Shown one piece after another: positions 21,300 to 30,808 of a stretch of DNA of 35,815 bases (within the stretch, counting starts at the first letter, position 1; each line of letters starts with the position of its first letter). The stretch is from an uncultured Gammaproteobacteria bacterium (GTDB taxonomy: Bacteria > Pseudomonadota > Gammaproteobacteria > Ga0077536). The DNA is taken from NCBI GenBank assembly GCA_938082545.1, contig CALKCL010000024.1:1-35815 (forward strand), in the 5' to 3' direction. The notes under the pieces were generated by a model, which did no database searches, was not told the DNA's origin, and was given only the letters and a program-made list of their open reading frames with translations. The position numbers and the translations under genes were made by a program.

Positions 21300-22316
21300 A
21301 TGAAAAATAAAGTAATATTGTTTTTAGTCAGCACTTGCGTCCTGATAGGGTTCGCTTGGAAAATAAGTGAAGACAGAATACCTCAAACTGAACTGGCGCG
21401 AGCTTACTTCTATCCGGCACTATTAGATCAGTCGAATGATATTACTTCAGTCACAATAAACCAGAAAAAAAAATCTACAATCCTTTCAAAACAACCACCA
21501 GAATGGGAAGTAACAAACAAAGACGGCTTCATCGCAAATAGCAGGCAAGTTAGGCAACTCATTTTACAAATTGCAGATCTAAGAATTGTCGAGCCAAAAA
21601 CCTCTTTGGTATCACACCACAAAAAGTTAGGCCTACAAGAGATTAAAACAAAAGGTGGGTCCGGCACACTTATCACCCTATCATCGGAAGACGGCAACTT
21701 AGTCTCTCTTATTGTCGGAAAAAAACCTGCAGGTACACTTAGCTCTCAGCATTACGTCAGACGAAGTGGAGAAGATGAAACTTGGTTGGTCCAAGGGAAG
21801 CTTGATGCTCCTGCTGATCCAATTAAGTGGACCGACTCTTCGATTATGAGTATAGACACTAAAAATATTGAAGAGGTCACGATTACTCGCCCTAAAGAAA
21901 CAGCAATTACCATTGCAAAAAAAAATGCGAAGGACGAATTTTTTTCACTGAACGAATTGCCAGATGGTTTTAGAACCAAGTCAGAAGCAACACTTTCGAG
22001 TATAGGAGCAATTCTGCTCAACTTGAGATTCAACGATGTGAGGTCGGTCAAGCTAGTTTCTAATCTTAAGGCATCACAAGAAACGACGGTGCGTACCTTC
22101 GACCAAATCACTATCCGTATGGTCGATTATGAGATAGGTGAAAAACTATTTACAAAATTTATATTTGGGTTTCCTGATGGGCTACCAAAAGAAATTAATG
22201 CCAAGTTTGTAACGCTCGCTGAGAAAACCAGCCATTGGATATATCAAATACCTGGATATAAACGACGTATGATTGCTCGGCAATTCTCTGATTTAATCGA
22301 AAAAATATCAGAATAA
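21300..22316 (+). CDS. DUF4340-type membrane-anchored protein
   Basis: 338 residues from the ATG at 21300, which begins a normal signal anchor (KNKVILFLVSTCVLIGFAW); a longer open frame from a TTG at 21243 would overlap the preceding gene and put a polar extension before the anchor. The rest is an extracytoplasmic domain with repeated beta-rich units: PPEWEVTNKDGFIANSRQVRQLILQIADLRIVEPKT and KLGLQE are the features by which DUF4340 proteins are recognised. Such genes regularly follow GldG-like genes, as here, 7 bases after its stop. Function unknown; presumably an accessory part of the same envelope complex. Confidence 0.8.
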   Translation: MKNKVILFLVSTCVLIGFAWKISEDRIPQTELARAYFYPALLDQSNDITSVTINQKKKSTILSKQPPEWEVTNKDGFIANSRQVRQLILQIADLRIVEPKTSLVSHHKKLGLQEIKTKGGSGTLITLSSEDGNLVSLIVGKKPAGTLSSQHYVRRSGEDETWLVQGKLDAPADPIKWTDSSIMSIDTKNIEEVTITRPKETAITIAKKNAKDEFFSLNELPDGFRTKSEATLSSIGAILLNLRFNDVRSVKLVSNLKASQETTVRTFDQITIRMVDYEIGEKLFTKFIFGFPDGLPKEINAKFVTLAEKTSHWIYQIPGYKRRMIARQFSDLIEKISE

Positions 22317-22407
22317 GGGGAAATACTTGCCCCGAGGAAACATATGTCTACGAATACCTCACGCGACTGCTTATAATAACTTAATAATAAAATGCTGAGT
22401 CCGAATT

Positions 22408-23331
22408 ATGGCTTCTGATACTAGTCCTCCCGAGACATTTCAAGGTTTGATATTCTCTTTACAGAAGTTTTGGGGAGAGCATGGCTGCGTGATTCTTCAG
22501 CCCTATGACTTAGAAATGGGTGCAGGGACTTTTCATCCGGCGACTTTCCTTAGAGCCATTGGCCCAGAGCCTTGGCGGGCGGCATATGTCCAACCGTCGC
22601 GTCGCCCGACCGACGGTCGGTATGGGGAGAATCCTAATAGGCTACAACACTATTATCAATTTCAAGTACTTCTGAAGCCTTCCCCCAAAGAAATACAAAG
22701 CCTTTACCTTTCTTCCCTAGAAATGCTTGGGCTCGACCTCGAAACTCATGACGTTCGATTCGTAGAAGATAATTGGGAGTCACCAACTTTAGGAGCATGG
22801 GGTCTCGGTTGGGAAGTTTGGTTGAATGGGATGGAGATTACCCAATTCACCTACTTCCAGCAAATAGGTGGACTGGACTGTAAACCGGTTTCTGGAGAGA
22901 TAACATATGGTCTAGAGCGAATTGCGATGTATCTGCAAGGAGTAGATTCAGTTTATGACCTAGTCTGGAATTCCTCTAACGGCGTTAACGTAACTTACGG
23001 TGATATTTTCAGACAAAATGAATTTGAAATGTCGACCTATAATTTTGAGCAAGCGGATACTGTGTCGCTGTTTTCTTGGTTTGATATATGTGAAAGCGAG
23101 GCCATACGGTTAACGGAACTAAACCTCTCACTCCCTGCATATGAACAGATGGTGAAAGCATCACATACCTTCAATTTACTAGATGCTCGGAAAGCGATTT
23201 CTGTGACTGAGCGGCAACGCTATATTTTAAGAGTCAGGACTGTAGCCAGAAAAATTGCAGAATCTTACTATGCTGCGCGAGAAGCGCTAGGATTTCCGCT
23301 AGCTCCTCAATCTGGAGATTGCCTACCATGA
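22408..23331 (+). CDS. glyQ: Glycyl-tRNA synthetase alpha subunit
   Basis: Catalytic subunit of the alpha2beta2 bacterial glycyl-tRNA synthetase. 307 residues. Class II motifs are clear: the N-terminal [24 protein letters not shown], then [27 protein letters not shown] (motif 2, with the characteristic RRPTDGRYG), and [15 protein letters not shown] (motif 3). A TATAAT at 22372-22377 may be the -10 box of its own promoter, but no convincing -35 is present. The stop overlaps the glyS start by four bases, coupling production of the two subunits. Confidence 0.98.
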   Translation: MASDTSPPETFQGLIFSLQKFWGEHGCVILQPYDLEMGAGTFHPATFLRAIGPEPWRAAYVQPSRRPTDGRYGENPNRLQHYYQFQVLLKPSPKEIQSLYLSSLEMLGLDLETHDVRFVEDNWESPTLGAWGLGWEVWLNGMEITQFTYFQQIGGLDCKPVSGEITYGLERIAMYLQGVDSVYDLVWNSSNGVNVTYGDIFRQNEFEMSTYNFEQADTVSLFSWFDICESEAIRLTELNLSLPAYEQMVKASHTFNLLDARKAISVTERQRYILRVRTVARKIAESYYAAREALGFPLAPQSGDCLP

Positions 23332-25400
23332 CCACCAGTACGCTTTTAATCGAAATAGGGACGGAGGAGCTTCCTCCGACAGGATTACTAAAGCTATCGA
23401 AAGCATTTGCAGAAAATATAAACCGCCAACTTTGTGAAATTGGCATCTCCTGTGGGCGATTAAAAATCTTCTCAACTCCGCGGCGGCTTGCCTTAACGAT
23501 AGAAGAGATCCCGGAAGTATTAGAAGGACGATTGGAAGTGCGGCGTGGGCCTTCGACCCAAGCAGCGTTTAATGCCCAAAATCAACCGACTAAAGCTGCT
23601 CTAGGGTTTGCTAGATCTTGCCAAGTCTCCTTGTCAGAGCTCGGAAGAACATCTACGTCAGACGGTGAATGGCTTTGTTTCGAGAAGAAAACGGAAGACC
23701 GCTTTATTAAAGAAATTTTACCCAACATAATATTAAAGAGCTTGAACGATTTACCTATTGCTAAAAAAATGCGGTGGGGAGACGGTGAACACGAATTTGT
23801 AAGACCAATAGAATGGATCACAGTTATGTTGGGAACACGTTTTTTCAATATGACGATCTTGGGTATCAATAGTGGTAACTTTACAAAAGGGCATAGATTC
23901 CATACGGCAGAAAATATTACGCTAACAGATGCAAATTCTTACGAACAAATATTGGAAACTAGGGGACATGTCATTCCTTGCTTCAGAAAAAGGCAAGAGA
24001 CAATTTTAACTCAGATCGCAAATAACAAAGTTAGTATTAGCGGTACCGTTGACGTGACACCTGCTCTCTTAGAAGAAGTTACTGCCTTGGTAGAATGGCC
24101 AAACTTGATATCTGGAAAATTTGACAGACATTTCCTTGGGCTACCAGACGAAGTCCTCATAAGCTCTATGCAAAAACACCAAAAGTACTTTCCCGTGCGC
24201 GACAATCAAGGAACCCTAACAAATACCTTTGTCACTATCAGCAATATAGAAAGTAAAGATGCAACGGTTATACAGAAAGGTAACGAAAGAGTTATCAGGC
24301 CCAGGCTATCGGATGCCCAGTTCTTTTTTAAAACGGATACCGCTGTAGCATTAGCGTCACACGGAGACCGACTAGCACTAATGCTATTCGAAAAACGGCT
24401 CGGTTCTCTGCAAGACAAGACCCACAGAGTGCGCCATATCGCTGTCCAGATCTGCACGTTATTTGATGCACCGCAAAAGCTTGTGGAAGAAGCAGCGCTA
24501 CTTTCACGATGCGACCTCTTAACCGATATGGTAGGTGAATTCCCCGATCTTCAAGGTATGATAGGGGGGCACTACGCATCTCTAGAAGGCTTGGACAAGG
24601 AAGTATGCAATGCGCTCACTGATTTCTATCGGCCACGGTTCTCAGGAGACGGGATACCGACCACAGGTATTGGTCAATGTATTTCATTAGCAGACAAAGT
24701 AGACACTTTAGTAGGGATTTTTGGATTAGGATTAAAGCCCACTGGTGACAAGGATCCCTACGCACTTAGGAGAGCTGCACTGGGACTTATTAGAATAGTA
24801 CTAGAAGCCAAAATAGCGATAGACCTCCAGATGCTAATCAGATTAGCTATCGAACAATATTCCTCTATGAAATTAGACTCCAAGACAGAACAAGATCTAA
24901 TTACATTCATACTAGAAAGAATGCGCGTTTACGAGCTAAATAAGGGCGTTCTTTCTGACGTATATGATACGGTTAAGAGTAAAAAATTATCTCAACCTCT
25001 TGATATAAAGGAGCGGCTCCATGCAGTTACCCAATTTTCTAAACTTTCGTCAGCAATAAGCTTGGCAGCTGCTAATAAGAGAATCGCCAATATCCTCAAA
25101 AAAGCACCCTTCGTGACGACTAGCGATATTGATAAAACTCTACTGATAGACAAAGCAGAACTGGCCTTAGTCACAAAGATGTCTGAGCTTTCTCCTACTC
25201 TAGAACAGCTATACTCCGACGGACAATATGTCTCTTATTTCTCTTTACTAGAAGAGCTATCTCAGCCGGTTGAACTTTTTTTCAAGGAAGTTATGGTAAT
25301 GTGTGATGATGACTCTATTCGCAATAACAGGTTGCAGCTGCTGGGCGCTGTCCATAAATTATTTACACAAGTCGCTGATATTGGCCAACTCAAGAATTAG
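23328..25400 (+). CDS. glyS: Glycyl-tRNA synthetase beta subunit
   Basis: tRNA-binding subunit of the tetrameric glycyl-tRNA synthetase. 690 residues from the ATG at 23328, which overlaps the glyQ stop as ATGA; a TTG three codons upstream is in frame but unneeded. The N-terminal [12 protein letters not shown] is the family signature, followed by FSTPRRLAL, the HD-like domain ([24 protein letters not shown]) and [18 protein letters not shown], and a C-terminal DALR-type anticodon-binding helical domain. Normal length for gammaproteobacteria. Confidence 0.97.
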   Translation: MTTSTLLIEIGTEELPPTGLLKLSKAFAENINRQLCEIGISCGRLKIFSTPRRLALTIEEIPEVLEGRLEVRRGPSTQAAFNAQNQPTKAALGFARSCQVSLSELGRTSTSDGEWLCFEKKTEDRFIKEILPNIILKSLNDLPIAKKMRWGDGEHEFVRPIEWITVMLGTRFFNMTILGINSGNFTKGHRFHTAENITLTDANSYEQILETRGHVIPCFRKRQETILTQIANNKVSISGTVDVTPALLEEVTALVEWPNLISGKFDRHFLGLPDEVLISSMQKHQKYFPVRDNQGTLTNTFVTISNIESKDATVIQKGNERVIRPRLSDAQFFFKTDTAVALASHGDRLALMLFEKRLGSLQDKTHRVRHIAVQICTLFDAPQKLVEEAALLSRCDLLTDMVGEFPDLQGMIGGHYASLEGLDKEVCNALTDFYRPRFSGDGIPTTGIGQCISLADKVDTLVGIFGLGLKPTGDKDPYALRRAALGLIRIVLEAKIAIDLQMLIRLAIEQYSSMKLDSKTEQDLITFILERMRVYELNKGVLSDVYDTVKSKKLSQPLDIKERLHAVTQFSKLSSAISLAAANKRIANILKKAPFVTTSDIDKTLLIDKAELALVTKMSELSPTLEQLYSDGQYVSYFSLLEELSQPVELFFKEVMVMCDDDSIRNNRLQLLGAVHKLFTQVADIGQLKN

Positions 25401-25458
25401 GAAAATCTAGAATTCCATAAAATGCGTTATTCCTCCGGAAAAAAAAGATAAAACACCT

Positions 25459-26157
25459 ATGTGGATTCGCTCTGTCATTTTCTATGCTGGCCTTATACCG
25501 TTAACAATTTTTTTCTCTTTCATAAGTCTTCTCATTATTCCTGCACGTCGGCATGTTCGATACGACATAATTTCTCTTTGGGCTGTCTGCACTATTCACT
25601 GGCTAAAGATCACCTGCAATCTAACCTATGAAGTAAAAGGCCTTAAAAACATTCCAAAGACTGCTGGTGTAATTCTATGTAAACATCAATCTGCTTGGGA
25701 GACAATCGCTATGCAGTTGATCTTCCCTCGACAGTCACAGGTGCTAAAAAAAGAATTGTTTTATCTACCATTTTTTGGCTGGGGATTAGCTTCGCTTAAC
25801 CCCATAGCCATTAATAGAAAATTAGGAACTCGAGCAATTAAAATAATTTTACGACTTGGTGCAGCTCGTATAAGAGAAGGTTGGTGGGTCCTGCTCTTCC
25901 CTGAGGGGACAAGAGTTCCTTACGGCTCTATAGGGAAATACACACAAACCGGAGCTGCGCTGGCATTAGAGATGAAATGCCCTGTAATCCCTGTTGCTCA
26001 TAATGCAGGTGCTTTTTGGTCAAAGGAAAGTTTCATCAAACGCCCTGGAAGTATTACAGTAGTGATAGGCGAGAGCCTCCCGACCTGTGGGAAGAACAGG
26101 AAACAGATAATGGTGGAAGCAGAAACATGGATAGAAAGTACTTGCGAAAAGCTATAG
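25459..26157 (+). CDS. plsC: 1-acyl-sn-glycerol-3-phosphate acyltransferase, HX4E variant
   Basis: Adds the second acyl chain to lysophosphatidic acid at the inner membrane. 232 residues, with an N-terminal hydrophobic helix (about 8-27). Motif I reads KHQSAWE, His76 and Glu81, where most family members have Asp; motif II LKKELFYLPFFGWGL (97-111), NPIAINR (115-121), motif III FPEGTR (147-152) and CPVIPVAHNAG (174-184) are conserved. The KHQSxWE form and the position after glyS recall HdtS/YihG-type acyltransferases of Pseudomonas, where gmhB usually lies between; gmhB is missing here. It is 58 bases after glyS with no strong ribosome site, and convergent with the next gene. Confidence 0.85.
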   Translation: MWIRSVIFYAGLIPLTIFFSFISLLIIPARRHVRYDIISLWAVCTIHWLKITCNLTYEVKGLKNIPKTAGVILCKHQSAWETIAMQLIFPRQSQVLKKELFYLPFFGWGLASLNPIAINRKLGTRAIKIILRLGAARIREGWWVLLFPEGTRVPYGSIGKYTQTGAALALEMKCPVIPVAHNAGAFWSKESFIKRPGSITVVIGESLPTCGKNRKQIMVEAETWIESTCEKL

Positions 26158-26175
26158 CCTGTCATACAGGTATAG
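26152..26175 (-). terminator. Hairpin between convergent plsC and hydroxylase genes
   Basis: A near-perfect stem of CTATA plus CCTGT pairing with ACAGG plus TATAG, loop CAT, with one bulged G. It overlaps the plsC stop codon. On the minus strand the stem is followed by CTTTT, so it fits best as a terminator for the hydroxylase gene; on the plus strand no T run follows. Confidence 0.4.
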
Positions 26176-26185
26176 TTAAAAAATA

Positions 26186-26965
26186 TCATGTGAAAGGGTA
26201 ACGAATAAGCCCTATGAATCGTTTGTCTTCTGCACCCATTTTGTCCACACCGAAAGTCAAGTCCTTAGCCTTAACATTCGAGCATCCTTGATAAGTACGG
26301 AATATTTTGTCCCAGAAAGAAAATATTGTTCCAAAGTTTCTATTACTTTCAAAAAAATCGATTGAATGATGTAGCCAATGTAGATCAGGCGTTATGAAGA
26401 CTTTGGAAATGATACGTTTGGGCTGCTCCGAAATTTTAATATTGCTGTGAGTGATCAAAGAAAAAGCACTTAAGAGAGACTCATAAAAAATGACCATAAG
26501 TGGTGAAGCACCTAAGAAAAGTATGATTAGCCATTTATAGCATAAAGAAAATAATAGTTCGCCAGGGTGGAAACGAAAGCCTGTGGTCAGATCGATCTTT
26601 TCATCAGAGTGATGTACAGAGTGATAGCGCCATAGAAAAGGTACCTTATGCATAGCGATATGCTGCAAATAAAGAGTCAGATCGAGCAGAAAAAGACACA
26701 CAACAAACGAGAACATGAGCGGAAAATCTATCCAGTTCATGACACCAATCTTATACATCTCTGCGAAAACAGCTGCTCCAATAGCAACCAAAGGAGGAAA
26801 AATACGCGTTATCACAATCCCCGCAACTAAAAAAAGATAATTATGCAGTCGGCGACACGAATTATGAGAAACAGAATTCTTTAAAGGATAGGTTCTTTCT
26901 AAGAAAAAACAAACTAGAAAAATCGTGACAAAAAATACAAGGCGAATTGTAGCTTCATTATACAT
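26186..26965 (-). CDS. Sterol desaturase / fatty acid hydroxylase superfamily membrane protein
   Basis: A 259-residue inner-membrane di-iron oxygenase candidate. The eight-histidine-type set is visible: HIAMH (102-106), HSVHH (115-119), His133 in FRFHPGE, His173 in ITHSN, and HWLHH (196-200). Membrane helices lie at about 6-22, 42-65, 83-100 and 143-168. The family includes C-5 sterol desaturases, fatty acid and carotenoid hydroxylases and alkylglycerol monooxygenase; bacterial members of this size are mostly uncharacterised, so the substrate is open. GAGGGG about 10 bases before the ATG at 26965 gives a good ribosome site. It stands alone, convergent with plsC and divergent from hemB; proximity to plsC may hint at lipid modification, but they are not co-transcribed. 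Confidence 0.83.
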   Translation of the reverse strand: MYNEATIRLVFFVTIFLVCFFLERTYPLKNSVSHNSCRRLHNYLFLVAGIVITRIFPPLVAIGAAVFAEMYKIGVMNWIDFPLMFSFVVCLFLLDLTLYLQHIAMHKVPFLWRYHSVHHSDEKIDLTTGFRFHPGELLFSLCYKWLIILFLGASPLMVIFYESLLSAFSLITHSNIKISEQPKRIISKVFITPDLHWLHHSIDFFESNRNFGTIFSFWDKIFRTYQGCSNVKAKDLTFGVDKMGAEDKRFIGLIRYPFT

Positions 26966-27030
26966 TTAGCTTTTCCCCTCAAGGCTTTTTCTTATATCGA
27001 GTTCTAAGGGTCAACCAAGTTAACTATGTT

Positions 27031-27047
27031 ATTATTCTTCGAATAAT
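27031..27047. repeat. Perfect palindrome upstream of hemB
   Basis: ATTATTC-TTC-GAATAAT, seven-base arms with a three-base centre, 31 bases before the first hemB ATG in the region between two divergent genes. It could be an operator or a weak hairpin; I do not recognise the consensus, and the AT-richness makes chance possible. Confidence 0.5.
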
Positions 27048-27074
27048 GCATTTGATGGCTGAGAATAATTATAG

Positions 27075-28100
<1,026 letters not shown>

Positions 28101-28109
28101 CCAAAAACT

Positions 28110-29528
28110 CTAACCGTTCAATTCATATTCTTTTATCTTGCGGGTCAAAGTATTGCGACCCCAACCAAGTAACCGAGCAGCTTCTTGCCGCCTACCAGAA
28201 GTCTTTGCCAGAGCCGCCCTTATCAGAACCAATTCAAAACGTGGCACAAGATCGGACATCAATGGCGAAAAGTCAGTTTGTTCCAGGTGCTCTGTGGCCT
28301 GACGTCTGAGAGCCTCCTCCCAAGAAACCAAACTATGCTCACCGTCTTTATCGCTTTGGTCTGCTTTTAGCTCATCAGGAAGGTCGTCTACATCAATCTC
28401 ATGCGTGCTACCCATTACCATTACACGTCGGCAAATATTTTCCAACTGCCTAACGTTGCCTGGCCACCTGTAACTTTGCATGACTTTAAGCGCATCGCTA
28501 CTAAATATTTTTACATTAGTATGCAGTTCCGCAGCTATATTTTTAAAGAAATGATTGGATAGTTCATCTATGTCATCTGTCCTGTCCCTTAGAGCTGGCA
28601 GCTCTAAGCGAATCACGTTCAACCGGTGGAAGAGATCTTCTCGAAAGCGACCAGTTTCGACTAGGCACTCTAGATCTTGATGCGTTGCCGCTATTACTCT
28701 AACATCGACACTTACTGCCTGAGTCCCTCCAACTCTATAAAATTTCCCGTCAGCTAAAACTCGAAGTAGTCGAGTCTGCAAGTCAGAAGGCATATCACCA
28801 ATTTCATCCAAAAATAAAGTCCCATTATCAGCCTGTTCAAAACGGCCAATCCTTTTGCCAGTCGCGCCAGTAAAAGAGCCTTTCTCATGGCCAAATAGTT
28901 CAGACTCGAGCAGCTCGCCAGGTATCGCTGCAGTATTCAAGGCAATAAAAGACATTCCTGCCCTAGGACTATGCCGATGCAGCGCCCTCGCAACGAGCTC
29001 TTTTCCCGAACCAGATTCACCCGTAATCATAACCGTCATGTGAGAGTTCGATAGGCGCCCAATAGTTTTAAATACCTGTTGAATCGCAATACTAGAACCA
29101 ACAATACCTGAAACCTCTGGGGACGTATCTACCGCAGGCTCTTGATTCGATTTTTCTTCACCTTTCCTTATTGCTCTTCGGACAATCGAAATGACATCAT
29201 CGATATCAAAAGGCTTAGGCATATACTCAAAAGCACCTCCTTGAAAAGCTGCTACTGCATGATCTAAATCACCGTAAGCAGTCATTACAATCACAGGGAC
29301 ATGAGGAAACTTCTGTTGCAGCGTTTTAAGCAAAGCGAGGCCATCCGTACCGGGCATTCTAATGTCAGTAATGACTACAGCGGGTTGACTTTGCATGAGG
29401 GCAGATAACACGGTATCAGCTGTCTCGAAGCTTCGAGTCGAAAATTCTTCTTTACTCAGTGCGCGCTCCAGTACCCACCTTATAGCTCGATCATCGTCAA
29501 CAATCCAAACATCGTCAGACATAATCAT
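28110..29528 (-). CDS. ntrC: Nitrogen regulation response regulator NtrC
   Basis: Sigma-54 enhancer-binding activator controlled by NtrB. 472 residues: receiver domain with Asp55 (VITDIRMPG) and acidic DDD at 11-13; AAA+ domain with Walker A GESGSGKE, the sigma-54-contacting loop KGSFTGA (Ser where GAFTGA is canonical), Walker B GTLFLDEIGDMP; and a Fis-type helix-turn-helix at the end (GRRQEAARLLGWGRNTLTRKIKEYEL). The first ATG overlaps the ntrB stop by four bases and has AGGAG 7 bases upstream; a second ATG two codons on is further from it. Three DNA sites that fit its recognition sequence are listed below near glnA and ntrB. Confidence 0.97.
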   Translation of the reverse strand: MIMSDDVWIVDDDRAIRWVLERALSKEEFSTRSFETADTVLSALMQSQPAVVITDIRMPGTDGLALLKTLQQKFPHVPVIVMTAYGDLDHAVAAFQGGAFEYMPKPFDIDDVISIVRRAIRKGEEKSNQEPAVDTSPEVSGIVGSSIAIQQVFKTIGRLSNSHMTVMITGESGSGKELVARALHRHSPRAGMSFIALNTAAIPGELLESELFGHEKGSFTGATGKRIGRFEQADNGTLFLDEIGDMPSDLQTRLLRVLADGKFYRVGGTQAVSVDVRVIAATHQDLECLVETGRFREDLFHRLNVIRLELPALRDRTDDIDELSNHFFKNIAAELHTNVKIFSSDALKVMQSYRWPGNVRQLENICRRVMVMGSTHEIDVDDLPDELKADQSDKDGEHSLVSWEEALRRQATEHLEQTDFSPLMSDLVPRFELVLIRAALAKTSGRRQEAARLLGWGRNTLTRKIKEYELNG

Positions 29529-30607
29529 TTATCCTCTCCTAAAGGAAGCCAAACAGTAAAAATAGTTTTACCTGGCTCACTTTCAAAACCAATCATCCCG
29601 CCCTGCCGCTTAATCATAGACTGGGCAAGTGACAAACCTAATCCGGTACCCTCAGCGCGACCCGATACCAGAGGGTAAAATATACTAGACCGCAGGTGAG
29701 GATCGATTCCAGGCCCGTCGTCGATAATTTGGATCGCAAGCACTAATCGATGTAACACAGATCCGATAGTAAACCGTCCTTGTACGCGCGTTCGCAAAGT
29801 AATTGTGCCCCCTTCTGAACTGAGCGCCTGAGCTGCATTTCTCATCAAATTCATAAAAGCTTGGATCAATTTATCTCTATCAGCACTCAAATCCGGTATG
29901 CTTGGATCATAATCGTCTTGAATTGATATATCCTCACCATGCTCTGTGGTGACGATAAGTCGGACATGCTCTAACACCTCGTGGACGTTAACCTTCGTTA
30001 TCTCTAAAATAACTAGAGGCTCGCTGATTCTATCAACTAAGCCACGAAGCCTGTCGGCCTCTCCAATAATGACTTGGGTGTATTCTGCAAGGCTCTTGTC
30101 CGCTAGTTCTTTCTCCAGCAATTGCGCTGCACCTCTGATACCACCCAAAGGGTTCTTTACTTCATGGGCTAGACCTTGCAATAACGCACTAGCTGCATTA
30201 TTTTGTTGTAACAAGTCACCATCATGGCGGATGCTCTGTAGTCGCGCGAAATTAAAAATCTCTAGCAGCACGAATGACGGCTCTGATTCACTAAGCCAAA
30301 TAGGGGCAAAATTGCAGTCTACGAATAATTTTTCTCGATCCGGAAAACTGAATCTTAGATCTCTTTCAACAAATGACTTTTCTTCAGTCAGCGCGCGAAG
30401 CGATGCCTCATGAAGTGCCGGCAGAGTGGGAAAGCATTCAGCAAGCAAACGTCCTTTCAGCTTCATTTCGCTTACAGCAAATAATGCCTGAGCAGCGGCA
30501 TTCACCAAGACAATCCGAAGCGATCTATCCAATAGCACCACAGAAGTCGATAGTGCATTGATAAGGTCGAGTGTCTGTGCGGACTCTTTATTGACTACTT
30601 TCGTCAT
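29525..30607 (-). CDS. ntrB: Nitrogen regulation sensor histidine kinase/phosphatase NtrB
   Basis: Phosphorylates or dephosphorylates NtrC according to PII signals. 360 residues, cytoplasmic with no membrane helix, as expected: an N-terminal PAS domain (about 8-125), dimerisation/phosphotransfer helix with His148 in GLAHEVKNPLGGIRGAAQLLE, N box NLMRNAAQAL, G1 IDDGPGID and G2 GTGLGLSLAQSMI. It overlaps ntrC by four bases. An NtrC-type site ends two bases before its ATG, so NtrC probably represses or limits this promoter, as it does for glnL in E. coli. Confidence 0.96.
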   Translation of the reverse strand: MTKVVNKESAQTLDLINALSTSVVLLDRSLRIVLVNAAAQALFAVSEMKLKGRLLAECFPTLPALHEASLRALTEEKSFVERDLRFSFPDREKLFVDCNFAPIWLSESEPSFVLLEIFNFARLQSIRHDGDLLQQNNAASALLQGLAHEVKNPLGGIRGAAQLLEKELADKSLAEYTQVIIGEADRLRGLVDRISEPLVILEITKVNVHEVLEHVRLIVTTEHGEDISIQDDYDPSIPDLSADRDKLIQAFMNLMRNAAQALSSEGGTITLRTRVQGRFTIGSVLHRLVLAIQIIDDGPGIDPHLRSSIFYPLVSGRAEGTGLGLSLAQSMIKRQGGMIGFESEPGKTIFTVWLPLGEDK

Positions 30608-30609
30608 GC

Positions 30610-30626
30610 CGCACTATTTTGGTGCA
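30610..30626 (-). promoter_or_regulatory. NtrC-type binding site at the ntrB start
   Basis: On the minus strand TGCACCAAAATAGTGCG, a 17-base imperfect dyad fitting TGCRCY-N5-RGTGCR, lies two bases before the ntrB ATG. The consensus (TGCACC-N5-GGTGCA) is known from enteric NtrC; binding here is inference. Its position, over the translation start region and not far upstream, suggests repression rather than activation. Confidence 0.65.
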
Positions 30627-30696
30627 TAGAGACCAGAAAAGTCCAGCACTTCTTCACAACATTCCTTTTATTCCCCGGCATTTTCCGCCTCTGTCT

Positions 30697-30726
30697 TAAA
30701 TAAAGCCTTACTAGATATACAAGCAA
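30697..30726 (-). promoter_or_regulatory. Possible sigma-70 promoter of ntrBC
   Basis: On the minus strand TTGCTT (30721-30726) and TATTTA (30697-30702) are 18 bases apart, about 90 bases before ntrB and just past the glnA terminator. The -10 box is weak. It would give ntrBC an initiation independent of glnA. Confidence 0.35.
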
Positions 30727-30757
30727 GAATCAGACCAAGTAAGAAATACACGCTTAA

Positions 30758-30788
30758 TAATAAAGAAGCCCCCAACTAGGGGGCTTTC
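30758..30788 (-). terminator. Intrinsic terminator after glnA
   Basis: On the minus strand AAGCCCCC, loop TAGTT, GGGGGCTT, then CTTTATTATT. Eight base pairs with five G-C in a row and a T-rich tail, 20 bases after the glnA stop. It would stop most glnA transcripts before ntrBC, allowing only partial read-through, as in enteric bacteria. Confidence 0.85.
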
Positions 30789-30808
30789 AGCTTCCGAGAT
30801 TATAGCTT

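Noticed and set aside
22317-22333. GGGG/CCCC short hairpin just after the DUF4340 stop
   Set aside because: Four-pair stem with a nine-base loop and no T run; not a convincing terminator.
22372-22377. TATAAT before glyQ as a promoter
   Set aside because: No acceptable -35 at 16-18 bases and the region is AT-rich; mentioned under glyQ only.
29946-30413. 155-codon frame opposite ntrB
   Set aside because: Mirrors ntrB codons; Ser-rich low-complexity translation typical of an antisense shadow.
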